Shown: piece after piece, positions 27,719 through 35,500 of the stretch | Layout of the letters: every line of letters starts with the position of its first letter | Numbering within the stretch: position 1 is the stretch's first letter | From: Deltaproteobacteria bacterium | GTDB lineage: Bacteria > Myxococcota_A > UBA796 > CAJQPC01 | Assembly (NCBI GenBank): GCA_016717595.1 | Contig: JADKFE010000007.1 | Coordinates: 62,001 to 126,000 of the forward strand | DNA length: 64,000 bases | Direction of reading: 5' to 3' | The notes under the pieces: generated by a model | The model's database searches: none | Told to the model about the DNA's origin: nothing | What the model saw: only the letters and a program-made list of their open reading frames with translations | Translations under genes and position numbers: made by a program

Positions 27719-28699
27719 TCATGGCGACGGCGGCAGGGCCACCCAGCGCGCGGGGCTGCCGCTCACGACGACGCCGAGACCCGCCTCACCCCGGGCGAAG
27801 ACGGCGTTGCCCGACTCGCTGACCGCGCCCAAGGCCGTCGGCGCCCAGCCGAGGGAGTCGTGGCGATACGCCGAGACCGTGCGCGCGCCGGTGACGAGCA
27901 GCCAGCCGTCTCTCACCTCTAGACTGTCGACGGCGTAGTCCCCGGCGGGCAGGGCGAGGGTGCGGGCGCCGTCGTAGTCGGGCCCCGCGTAGAGCGCGAC
28001 GTGGGCCTGGGCGCGCTCGCCGTAGTTGTAGTGCCAGCCGTCGCCGACGATGAGCTCGTCGTGGCCGTCGCCGTTGAGGTCCGCCGTGGTCATGGCCCGC
28101 ACCCCCCGCAGAGAGGGCAGGCGACGGGCGCCGCTGGGCCCAACGAGCACGAGGTCGCCGTCGCTGCGGGGCTCATCGCCGTACAGCCGCCCCACGGCCA
28201 CCCCGTCGCCAAGCGGGCGCATGGCCGTGGCCAAGGCGCCCTCTCTCACGACGGTGAGCCCGCCCCCTTCCACCCAGCCGCCGCTCACGGTGCGCTCGTC
28301 ACTGAACGTGTTCAGCCAAATCCGCCCGCCGAGCACGGCGACGCTCGTGGGCTGGCTGCGGGGGCCACGCTGCTCCCAGATCAGCTCCGCGGCGTCGGCG
28401 CGCACCCGCCACAGCCGGGCCGGGGCGTCGCGCTGCTCCCGGGACGTGCCCGTGGCGATGAGCGCCTCCTCCGTGCCGTCGCCGTCGGTGTCGCCCCGGC
28501 TGACCGCGTGCACCGCGCCGCCGAGGTCATGGGTCTTGCCCGACCAGCGGAGCGTCCCGTCTTGAATCAGCAAAATCTCGTCGACTCCGTCGCCGTTCAG
28601 GTCGGCGGCGGCGACAGAATCGGCGGCGTCGAGGGCCTGGAGCACGGCGTCCTTGGGGGAAGACGACGGCGCGCAGGCGAGGAAGATGAGGCTCCACAT
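27719..28699 (-). CDS. FG-GAP/VCBS-repeat lipoprotein
   Basis: A 326-residue protein with a very short lipoprotein signal (MWSLIFLACAPSS, Cys at 9); an in-frame TAG a few codons upstream excludes a longer start. Calcium-type FG-GAP repeats are visible: ADLNGDGVDEILLIQDG, GDTDGDGTEEALIATG and ADLNGDGHDELIVGDGW. They are arranged as in a seven-bladed integrin-like propeller. It sits on the outer membrane or periplasmic face by its lipobox. It is 10 nt from the DUF3419-like gene, so probably cotranscribed. Function not known. Confidence 0.7.
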   Translation of the reverse strand: MWSLIFLACAPSSSPKDAVLQALDAADSVAAADLNGDGVDEILLIQDGTLRWSGKTHDLGGAVHAVSRGDTDGDGTEEALIATGTSREQRDAPARLWRVRADAAELIWEQRGPRSQPTSVAVLGGRIWLNTFSDERTVSGGWVEGGGLTVVREGALATAMRPLGDGVAVGRLYGDEPRSDGDLVLVGPSGARRLPSLRGVRAMTTADLNGDGHDELIVGDGWHYNYGERAQAHVALYAGPDYDGARTLALPAGDYAVDSLEVRDGWLLVTGARTVSAYRHDSLGWAPTALGAVSESGNAVFARGEAGLGVVVSGSPARWVALPPSP

Positions 28700-28759
28700 G
28701 CGGGCGCCCTATCGTGTTGACCGCATCAAGGCTATGTTCAGGGTCCGACAGGGCACACC

Positions 28760-29536
28760 ATGAACGCCGCGCTCCCGATCTCTCTCCGCCGCGCCCCCGA
28801 TCTGTGCTTCGGCGTCTACGCTGAGGGGCCCGAGGCCCTCTCGTTGTACCTGCACGAGATCGACGATGACGACGTGCTGCGCGGCGCGCTGGAGCTCCCC
28901 GTGGCCGGGCAGATCGCGGTGTTGACCCCGTCGCCTACCCCTGCGGGCGCGCGGGCGCTCCCGGGGGGCGGCTGGCTCGGCGCCTGGCCCGGGGCCCTCG
29001 ACGGCCACGACACCGACGCCCTTGTGAGCCTGCTCTTGGGCCACGGCCCGGGGATCGTGCGCTTACGAACCGCGGGCCTTCGTGGGCCCTTGGAGCTTCT
29101 GTGGGTCGGCGCCGACGTGCAGCCTGAAGACTTCATCGACACCTTGCCCGCGTCGTTGTTGTTGAGCCCTGAAGAGGCCCTGGCCTCTGCGGTCACCCCG
29201 CGCCTCGGCCTCGTGCTCTCCGGCGACGGTGAGGCGGTGGTCTTCGCCCGCGATCCTGCGCTCTTGGGCCTGTTCATCCGCGAGCCCCTCGCCCAGAACC
29301 TCCGCGCCGCCTTCGGCGCGGGCGCGCCCCTGCCAGAGCTCCCCGTGGCCGCCGTCGAGGCGCTGATGGCGCCGATGGACGAGGGCGCCTTACGCGAGCT
29401 GTCTTTAGAGGACCGCGCTCGGTACCGCGCCTTACGCATCGAGGAGCGTGAGGCCGACGGCGAGACGGTCCACCAGCGCGCGCTGTGGGTGGCCCCCCGC
29501 GACGGCGGCGCGTGGCGCGCGGGCTGGAGCTGGTGA
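28760..29536 (+). CDS. Hypothetical protein, 258 residues
   Basis: I do not recognise this gene. It encodes an acidic soluble protein without signal peptide or membrane segments, rich in Leu, Ala and Glu. Features seen: FGVYAEGPEALSLYLHEIDDDD near the start and SLEDRARYRALRIEEREADG near the end. Codon use matches its neighbours, so it is real coding sequence. Its stop overlaps the GTG of the RNase D gene as GTGA, so the two are translationally coupled. A role in RNA metabolism is possible by context only. Confidence 0.55.
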   Translation: MNAALPISLRRAPDLCFGVYAEGPEALSLYLHEIDDDDVLRGALELPVAGQIAVLTPSPTPAGARALPGGGWLGAWPGALDGHDTDALVSLLLGHGPGIVRLRTAGLRGPLELLWVGADVQPEDFIDTLPASLLLSPEEALASAVTPRLGLVLSGDGEAVVFARDPALLGLFIREPLAQNLRAAFGAGAPLPELPVAAVEALMAPMDEGALRELSLEDRARYRALRIEEREADGETVHQRALWVAPRDGGAWRAGWSW

Positions 29537-30672
29537 GCGCCCCTGTGACTGAGCCGCTCATCCATCTGATCACCGACCTGTCGTCGCTGCAGCGTGGCCT
29601 GGCCTCGATGAGCGGCCGGGTGGCCATCGACACCGAGTTCCACTCCGAGCACGTCTATTACCCCCGCCTGCACCTCGTGCAGCTTCGGGGCGAAGACGGC
29701 CCGGCGCTCCTGGTCGATCCCCACGCCATCACCGACCTCCGCTCCATCGGCAAGCTCCTCGACGGGCGCACGCTGCTGATCCACTCGGCCTCCCACGATC
29801 TCAGCATCTTGCGCCGCGCCGTGGGCCTCAACCCCAAGCCTGAAGAGGTGGTGGACCCCCAGATCCTCGCGGGCTTCGTGGGCCTGGGCTTCCCGAGATC
29901 CTTGACCGATCTCAGCCGCGAGCTGCTCGGCGAGGAGCTCCCGCCGTCAAGCTCGATGAGCGACTGGTCCAAGCGCCCGCTCACCGACGAGCAGCGGCGC
30001 TACGCCGCCATGGACGTGCTGCACCTGCACGCCCTCACCGACGCCTTGGAGCGCCGCCTGGCCGGGCGCCCGCACCACCGCTGGGCGCGGGCTTGCGCCG
30101 CCGAGATCAACAGCGCGGCCTTACACGGTGAAGATCCCGAGCTCCTCTGGCGGCGCATCCCCGGCGCGGCGATCCTCGACGGCCGGGGCCGGGCGGCGCT
30201 GCGCGCGCTGGTCATCTGGCGTGAGGCCACGGCGATCCGCAACAACCAGCCGCGCTTTCAGATCGCCTCCGACGGCTCGCTCTTGGACGTCGCCCGGCGC
30301 GCCCCGACGAGCCTGACCGAGCTGAGCCAGAACCGCCGCCTGCCGCGCCGCCTCGCCAAAGACCAGGCCGATGAGGTCATGGCGGCGCTGCACGTCGCCG
30401 CGGCGCTGCCGGAGGAGGCCTTGCCGCCGCCGGTGATCACCCGAGGTGCGGCCGCCCGCGCTGACGCGATCCTCGCGGCCTGGGCGCTCATCGTCGAGGA
30501 GCGGGAGGGCATCGCCGCCGAGCTGCTCCTGCCCCCGGATCTGCGCCGCGAGATCGCGGTGCGCTGGACGCGCCGCGAGGCGATCGTGATCCCCGGGTGG
30601 AGATCTGAGGCGATCGGTGATGAGGTGCGCGGCGTGCTCGCTGGCCAGATCGGCCTGTTTTTGAGGGCTTAG
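29533..30672 (+). CDS. rnd: Ribonuclease D
   Basis: A 379-residue DEDDy 3'-5' exoribonuclease that trims stable RNA precursors such as tRNA. Exo I is AIDTEFHSE, Exo II is LIHSASHDLSIL, and Exo III is YAAMDVLHLHAL, with the Tyr of DEDDy. Helical HRDC-like regions follow (ALRALVIWREATAIRNNQPR). Start: GTG at 29533, which overlaps the upstream stop by 4 nt, is preferred over longer upstream starts because it fits coupling and has GGAGCT just before it. Confidence 0.9.
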   Translation: MSAPVTEPLIHLITDLSSLQRGLASMSGRVAIDTEFHSEHVYYPRLHLVQLRGEDGPALLVDPHAITDLRSIGKLLDGRTLLIHSASHDLSILRRAVGLNPKPEEVVDPQILAGFVGLGFPRSLTDLSRELLGEELPPSSSMSDWSKRPLTDEQRRYAAMDVLHLHALTDALERRLAGRPHHRWARACAAEINSAALHGEDPELLWRRIPGAAILDGRGRAALRALVIWREATAIRNNQPRFQIASDGSLLDVARRAPTSLTELSQNRRLPRRLAKDQADEVMAALHVAAALPEEALPPPVITRGAAARADAILAAWALIVEEREGIAAELLLPPDLRREIAVRWTRREAIVIPGWRSEAIGDEVRGVLAGQIGLFLRA

Positions 30673-30689
30673 GGGGCTTCTTCACCGAG

Positions 30690-30765
30690 TTGTCTCGGGA
30701 TCCCGAAAGTTTTGTCTCGATTTGTCTCGAAAGTTGTTGCGATGTCCGGGGTGGTTGTGTACTCT
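30690..30765. promoter_or_regulatory. Repeat-rich regulatory region upstream of the flp pilin gene
   Basis: TTGTCTCG occurs at 30690-30697, 30712-30719 and 30722-30729, the last two as a 10-bp tandem TTTGTCTCGA. A perfect 12-bp palindrome TCGGGATCCCGA lies at 30695-30706. A possible promoter is TTGCGA (30737) with a 17-bp spacer to TACTCT (30760-30765), leaving a leader of about 100 nt. The other bases of the 30673-30874 gap show no gene. Confidence 0.4.
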
Positions 30766-30874
30766 ATGAATGTGGGCGGCTCCTGGCGCCCCCAAGAGAA
30801 GACGAAGCGAATCACCCGCCAAGTTTTTCTCCCCAGTCCCCAGGTCTCACAACTGCCTCTGAACGGAGTCCACC

Positions 30875-31045
30875 ATGATCAAGTCCTTCATCAGCGATGA
30901 GTCCGGCGCCACCGCGATCGAGTACGGCCTGATCGCCGGCCTCGTGGCCGTCGCCATCATCGCCGCCCTCACCGCGCTCGGCACCTCCCTGGACGGCCTG
31001 TTCACGGGCGTCTCTGACACCGTCTCCGCCGCCGCTTCTTCCTGA
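30875..31045 (+). CDS. flp: Flp-type pilin (Tad pilus major subunit)
   Basis: A 56-residue prepilin. The leader MIKSFISDESG is followed by ATAIEYGLIAGLVAVAII, the type IVb prepilin signature with cleavage after Gly 11, the essential Glu at mature position 5 and the Flp EYG motif. The mature pilin is only 45 residues, mostly one hydrophobic helix, as usual for Flp. Ribosome site GGAG lies 7-8 nt before ATG at 30875. It is the first gene of the Tad locus, 31 nt ahead of the prepilin peptidase that would cleave it. Confidence 0.93.
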   Translation: MIKSFISDESGATAIEYGLIAGLVAVAIIAALTALGTSLDGLFTGVSDTVSAAASS

Positions 31046-31076
31046 TCTCGGAAGACCTGGCGCGAGCACGCTCCTG

Positions 31077-31532
31077 ATGAACTCGGGTTCGCTCGCGTTA
31101 GGGCTGGTGCTCATCGTGTCAGCGGGTTGGGATCTGGCCAAGCGCCGGATCCCCAACCCGCTGATTCTTTTTGGGCTCTTGCTCGGCCTCGCCTTTGGTG
31201 GGGTGACCGGCGGGCTCAACGGCCTCGGCTTCGCCTTCTTGGGCGCGGTCGTCGCCTTCGCGCTGACCTTCCCCCAGTGGGCGATGCGCTGGATGGGCGG
31301 GGGAGACGCCAAGCTGATGATGGTCGTCGGCACCTTCTTGGGGCCCATCGGCGTCGTGTCCGCGCTGGTGTACGCCACCTGCGTGCATGGCCTCGTGGCG
31401 CTGGGGATGCTGTTGCTCCGCGGGATCGGTCAGCGCATCGGGCGTGACCTCCTCCAAGATCCCCGCGCGCCGATGGCGGTCGCCATCACCATCGGCGCAT
31501 CGTTGGCGATTCGATTCCCGCTCATCGGCTGA
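31077..31532 (+). CDS. cpaA: Prepilin peptidase (CpaA/TadV family)
   Basis: A 151-residue polytopic aspartyl protease of the short TadV/CpaA class, lacking the methyltransferase half of PilD. The two catalytic aspartates are in SAGWDLAKRRIPNPL and in GGGDAKLMMVVG (the GxGD motif). It processes the Flp prepilin at the inner membrane. It follows flp closely and is followed by a likely terminator, so flp and cpaA form a first transcription unit of the Tad locus. Confidence 0.92.
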   Translation: MNSGSLALGLVLIVSAGWDLAKRRIPNPLILFGLLLGLAFGGVTGGLNGLGFAFLGAVVAFALTFPQWAMRWMGGGDAKLMMVVGTFLGPIGVVSALVYATCVHGLVALGMLLLRGIGQRIGRDLLQDPRAPMAVAITIGASLAIRFPLIG

Positions 31533-31552
31533 GCGAGGGCCACCCATGAGGT

Positions 31553-31590
31553 CCCGCTGCGGCGTCCTTCACCCTTGAAGCGGGTTTTTT
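31553..31590 (+). terminator. Rho-independent terminator after flp-cpaA
   Basis: CCCGCT (31553-31558) pairs with AGCGGG (31579-31584), followed directly by six T (31585-31590). An inner CTTCA/TGAAG pairing can close the large loop. It separates flp-cpaA from cpaB and the rest of the locus. Confidence 0.65.
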
Positions 31591-31700
31591 CGCGTCGCAG
31601 CATCTTGGCCGGGGGCCCGGTTGTCTTTTGAGAAAAACTTCTGCGGGAGCGCGAAAAAGTCAGCGAGCACGAGCGGCTACCGCTCTGCGGTGACCTGACA

Positions 31701-31706
31701 TATACT
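31701..31706 (+). promoter_or_regulatory. Probable -10 element of the cpaB-tad operon
   Basis: TATACT, 29 nt before the cpaB ATG at 31736. No good -35 is seen at 16-18 bp upstream. It resembles the TATACT in front of the gene at 7941. The rest of the 31533-31735 gap holds the terminator and no gene. Confidence 0.4.
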
Positions 31707-31735
31707 TGCGCTCCAAGAGTCCGGAGTGGCAAGCC

Positions 31736-32728
31736 ATGCAGCAACGTCAGCAGACCGGAGGGCGAGGCAAGGCCTACCTCTTCCTCGCTTTCTCCCTGAT
31801 CACGGCCGTCTTGGCCGCCGTCCTTGTCGTGCAGCTCCTCAAGCGGTCCCAAGCTCAGCTCCAAGAGGCGATGAAGCCCAAGGAGACCGTGGACGTGGTC
31901 GTCGCCAAGCGCAACCTCTACATGGGCATCCCCATCACTGAAGAGGACGTCGCCGTGCGCGCGCTCTCGCCGGAGATGGTGCCCGCCGACGTCGTGTTCA
32001 CGTCGATCGAGGCGGTGCTCCAGCGCACCCCCAAAGAGCGGGTGCTGGTGAACGAGATCGTGCGCAGCGAGCGCCTCGCGCGCCGCGAGGCCGGCATCGG
32101 CCTCAACGCGATCATCACCCCCGGCAAACGCGCCGTCTCCGTGGCCATCGCCGCTGAAGAGGCCGTCGCGGGCTTCATCCAGCCCCTCAACTATGTCGAC
32201 GTCATCGTCGTCATTCGCCCCGACGACTCCAAGGAGTACGGCGCCAACGCCGTGGCCAAGACGCTCCTGCAGTCGATCAAGGTGCTCGCCGTGGGCTCGT
32301 CTTTGGGCGGCCCCGATGAGGCCGAGACCGCTGAGGCGGGCAAAGCCAAGAAGCGTGACACCTCGGGCGTGGTCAAGGGCAAACGCACCGTCACCCTCGA
32401 GGTCACCCCCGAGGAGGCGGAGTCCATCGCCTTGGCCTCGGTGAAGGGTGAGATCGTGCTCGCGCTCCGCGCCGACATCGACATCCTCCAGGTGCAGACC
32501 AACGGCATGACCGCCAACGCCCTCATCGGCTTTGATCCCCTCGCCGATGAGCCCGCCGCGCCGTCCACCACCATGGCGAGCACCAAGCCCCGGGCCAAGG
32601 CGGCGACGCCCGCGGTCGAGGACGGCCCCAAGGTGCAGGTCATCGAGGGCAGCACGACGACGGACGTGACGATCAACGCAGACGGCACGACGAAGGAGAC
32701 TCAGCAGAAGGGCGCGAAGAAGCGCTGA
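31736..32728 (+). CDS. cpaB: Tad pilus assembly protein CpaB/RcpC
   Basis: A 330-residue protein with an N-terminal membrane segment (YLFLAFSLITAVLAAVLVVQ) and a periplasmic SAF-domain-like region (VDVVVAKRNLYMGIPITEEDV), then the RcpC-type domain (GKRAVSVAIAAEEAVAGFIQPLNYVDVI). CpaB is thought to work with the secretin and peptidoglycan. The C-terminal 60 residues are Lys/Thr/Ala-rich and low complexity. The ATG at 31736 with GGAG at 31723 is preferred over the upstream TTG at 31706, which lies in the -10 element. Confidence 0.9.
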   Translation: MQQRQQTGGRGKAYLFLAFSLITAVLAAVLVVQLLKRSQAQLQEAMKPKETVDVVVAKRNLYMGIPITEEDVAVRALSPEMVPADVVFTSIEAVLQRTPKERVLVNEIVRSERLARREAGIGLNAIITPGKRAVSVAIAAEEAVAGFIQPLNYVDVIVVIRPDDSKEYGANAVAKTLLQSIKVLAVGSSLGGPDEAETAEAGKAKKRDTSGVVKGKRTVTLEVTPEEAESIALASVKGEIVLALRADIDILQVQTNGMTANALIGFDPLADEPAAPSTTMASTKPRAKAATPAVEDGPKVQVIEGSTTTDVTINADGTTKETQQKGAKKR

Positions 32729-32812
32729 CGCTGCCCCAGCCGAAGATGGCGACCCCCAAACCCCCCGCTACGCCGCCGCTGATTCCGCCTCTCCAGCCAG
32801 GAGCCCGCCCCG

Positions 32813-34240
32813 ATGTCTCTCCGTACTCTCGTGTTGGCCGCGATGCTCTCCTTCACCGTGAGCAACACCGCGCTCGCCCAGGACAACTTCGCCACGAACA
32901 AGCAGTGGATGGACGTTGAGGTGGGGCAGTCGGCGATTCAGTCCGCGACGCGGCCGATCCTTCGGGTGTTGATCTCCCAGCCCGAGGTCGCCAGCATCAA
33001 GTCGCTGTCCGAGACGCAGTTTCAGATCCTCGGCCTCTCCGTGGGCACCACCGACCTCTGGATCTGGTACAAGGACGACCCCGAGCACCCCGAGGCCTAC
33101 GAGCTCTCGGTGCACCGTGACCTCTCGGACATGGTGCGGCGCATCGGCGCCGTCGTCGGCGAGAGCGCGCCGCCCCAGGTCTATCCGATGGGGGAGCGCT
33201 TGGTCGTCGAGGGGGTCGTCTCCGACATCGAGACGCTGGAGCGCATCTCCGCCGTCGCCGCGATCTACGACCCCGAGTTCGTCAACCTGATGACCGTCGC
33301 CGGGGACAGCCAGGTGCAGCTTGAGGTGGTGTTCGCCGAGGTGAGCCGCACGGGCATTCGTGCGCTGGGCGTTGACACGGTCTTTGGCTTCGGCGACGTG
33401 AACGCGCCGATCCTCAACCTGGGCTTGGTCGACAACCAGAACAACTTCCCGAGCGCGCCCATTTACGATGTGCTCGGCGCGGGCGCGGGCGGCTGGCCCG
33501 TGGGCAGCGGCATCGGTGGATACAGCTCCATCTCCAGCAACACCTTCGGCTTGTTGGGCAGCGTGAGCGCGGCGTCCATCGGCCTGCAGATGATCAACAC
33601 CCTCGAGGTGATGGAGCAGCACGGCCTCACCAAGGTGCTCGCCGAGCCCCGCATCACCGTGCTCTCCGGTCAGCAGGCCGAGTTCTTGAGCGGCGGCGAG
33701 GTGCCGATCCCCATCGCCCAGAACAACAACCGCATCACCTTGGAGTTCAAAGAGTACGGTATCAAGCTGGTCTTTGTGCCGACGGTGCTCGGCGGCGAGG
33801 TCATCGACATGCGGGTGTATGTCGAGTACTCGGAGATCGACCCCACCGCGGGCACGAGCATCTCGGGCATCGAGGTGCCCGGCTTTAAGGTGCGTAAGTC
33901 CGACACCCACCTGCGTGTAGACAACGGCATGACCTTCGCGATGGCGGGCCTGCTCTCTGAAGAGTCGGTCTATACTCGCACGCAGGTGCCCTTGTTGGGC
34001 GACATTCCGGTCATCGGCGCGCTGTTCTCCAACACGAGACACACCCGCGAAGAGTCGGAGCTGATGATCTTCGTCACCCCGAAGCTCGTCCGTCCTTTGG
34101 CCCCGGATGAGGTGCCCCCGCCTCCCGGCGCGTTTGAGGACAACAACCCGAACGACTTTGAGCTCTACTGGCTCGGTCTCGACCACCGCGCCGGCTCCCG
34201 CACTTGGCAGCCCTCCGGCGCTGTTGGCGCCGAGCGCTGA
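32813..34240 (+). CDS. cpaC: Tad secretin CpaC/RcpA
   Basis: A 475-residue outer-membrane secretin. The signal peptide ends at ALAQ. The N-terminal domain (WMDVEVGQSAIQSATRPILR) is the pilus-secretin N domain. A BON-like segment follows (YPMGERLVVEGVVSDIETLERI). The C-terminal secretin gate region has LAEPRITVLSGQQAEFLSGG and VPLLGDIPVIGALFSN, the conserved secretin signature. It forms the channel through which the Flp pilus leaves the cell. An Asn/Pro-rich tail follows. No separate pilotin gene is seen; the small lipoprotein at 39619 is a candidate. Confidence 0.93.
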   Translation: MSLRTLVLAAMLSFTVSNTALAQDNFATNKQWMDVEVGQSAIQSATRPILRVLISQPEVASIKSLSETQFQILGLSVGTTDLWIWYKDDPEHPEAYELSVHRDLSDMVRRIGAVVGESAPPQVYPMGERLVVEGVVSDIETLERISAVAAIYDPEFVNLMTVAGDSQVQLEVVFAEVSRTGIRALGVDTVFGFGDVNAPILNLGLVDNQNNFPSAPIYDVLGAGAGGWPVGSGIGGYSSISSNTFGLLGSVSAASIGLQMINTLEVMEQHGLTKVLAEPRITVLSGQQAEFLSGGEVPIPIAQNNNRITLEFKEYGIKLVFVPTVLGGEVIDMRVYVEYSEIDPTAGTSISGIEVPGFKVRKSDTHLRVDNGMTFAMAGLLSEESVYTRTQVPLLGDIPVIGALFSNTRHTREESELMIFVTPKLVRPLAPDEVPPPPGAFEDNNPNDFELYWLGLDHRAGSRTWQPSGAVGAER

Positions 34241-34276
34241 GCCTCCGCTCTCCCTGCATTCCAGGACCCTCTCGAC

Positions 34277-35470
34277 ATGCGCAACATCGCCAGCCCACGT
34301 CGCTCTGCCAACGTCGCCATTGTCGGTGTCGACAAGAAGGGGATGGGTCTCCTGCGCGAGTGCCTCCGCGCTGAGGCGGTGCTCCCTCCGTCCTCGTTGG
34401 CCTTTGACGAGGCCCACGAGGCCGTGCGTCGCCAGCGGCCCAACGTCGTGATCATCAGCTTCAACGGGGACGTTGGCCAGGCCGTGCGTTTAGGCGCCGA
34501 GCTTCAGGCCGACAACCCCTCGATGACGCTCGTGGCCTACGCGGACGCCTCGGACAACGAGCGCATCAAGGCGGCGATGCGCGGCGGTTTCCGCGAGTTT
34601 GTCGTGCTGCCCGACGACTCCGAGCTTTTGCGCCGGGCGGTGCACGACGCGGCCTACGCTCCGGTGGCCGCCGATGAAGATCGCGGAACGGTGATCACCA
34701 TCTGCGGCACCCGCGGCGGCTCGGGCTGCACGGGCCTCGCGGTGAACCTCGCCGCCGAGCTGTGCCCGGTTCACCGCGTCTGCGTCATCGACCTCGACTT
34801 CTCCATGGGCGACGTCGCCACGCTCCTCGACCTCCAGCCCAAACGCCACATCGGCGACGTGCTCCGTGAGCTCGACCGCCTCGACGAGCGGGTGTTGGCG
34901 GGCTCCATGGCCGTTCACACCTCCAAGATGCACGTCTTGGCCCAGCCCCACGAGATCAGCGAGCGCCCCAGCGCCGTGAAGGGCGAAGACATCCTGCGCC
35001 TGCTCCAGACCTGCGCCGACAGCTACCAGTTCATCCTCATCGACGGCGGCTGCCACCTCGACGAGGCCACGCTGACCTCCCTCTCGGTCTCGGATCTGGT
35101 GTTTTTGGTGTGTACGCCGGACGTGCCCTCGGTGAAGAACGCCTTCCGCCGCCTGCAGCTCTTTGAGCGCCTGGGCGTTGAGCAAGACAGCATCCGGCTG
35201 ATCATCAACAAGTACGACAAAAAGACGGCGCACCTGAGCATCAAAGACATCGAAGAGAAGCTCAACCTCAAGGTCGCCGCTGTCGTTGATCTCGACGACA
35301 AGACCTTGAACCAGGCCGTCAACGAGGGCCGCCTGGTGCGGGACGTCAACAAGCGCAGCCCAGCGGTGGCGGCGTACTCCAACATGGTCACGCTCATCAC
35401 CGAGCGGGAGCCCTTCGTGGAGCAGAAAGAGCAGAAGAAGTCGAGCGCCCTGTCCTGGCTGTTCAACTGA
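34277..35470 (+). CDS. tadZ: Tad localisation ATPase TadZ/CpaE, with altered Walker A
   Basis: A 397-residue protein. The N-terminal 125 residues form a response-regulator-like fold (NVAIVGVDKKGMGLLREC, NVVIISFNGD) without a clear phospho-acceptor site. A MinD/ParA-like domain follows. Its Walker A reads GTRGGSGCTGLA, where active enzymes have KGGVGKT/S, so both the signature Lys and the P-loop Lys are replaced. Walker A' (VIDLDFSMGDV) and Walker B (FILIDGG) are present. TadZ proteins position the Tad machine at the pole, and atypical P-loops are known in the family. Likely regulated with the operon. Confidence 0.9.
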   Translation: MRNIASPRRSANVAIVGVDKKGMGLLRECLRAEAVLPPSSLAFDEAHEAVRRQRPNVVIISFNGDVGQAVRLGAELQADNPSMTLVAYADASDNERIKAAMRGGFREFVVLPDDSELLRRAVHDAAYAPVAADEDRGTVITICGTRGGSGCTGLAVNLAAELCPVHRVCVIDLDFSMGDVATLLDLQPKRHIGDVLRELDRLDERVLAGSMAVHTSKMHVLAQPHEISERPSAVKGEDILRLLQTCADSYQFILIDGGCHLDEATLTSLSVSDLVFLVCTPDVPSVKNAFRRLQLFERLGVEQDSIRLIINKYDKKTAHLSIKDIEEKLNLKVAAVVDLDDKTLNQAVNEGRLVRDVNKRSPAVAAYSNMVTLITEREPFVEQKEQKKSSALSWLFN

Positions 35471-35500
35471 ATCAGACCTGTTCGATCCTGAGGTCAAAAC

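Noticed and set aside
25471..27822. 783-residue open frame on the + strand
   Set aside because: It lies antisense to the PAP2-type and DUF3419-like genes, which have clear motifs. The protein is Gln/Arg/Gly/His-rich, a typical mirror of high-GC3 genes. Only its first 170 bases may be the true end of the HEARH gene.
30688..30900. Two 62-residue open frames upstream of the pilin gene
   Set aside because: They have no ribosome site, no coding-like third-base pattern and overlap the repeats; the real small gene is flp at 30875.
32768..34417. 549-residue open frame on the minus strand
   Set aside because: Antisense shadow of the secretin gene, His/Gln/Arg-rich with no domains.
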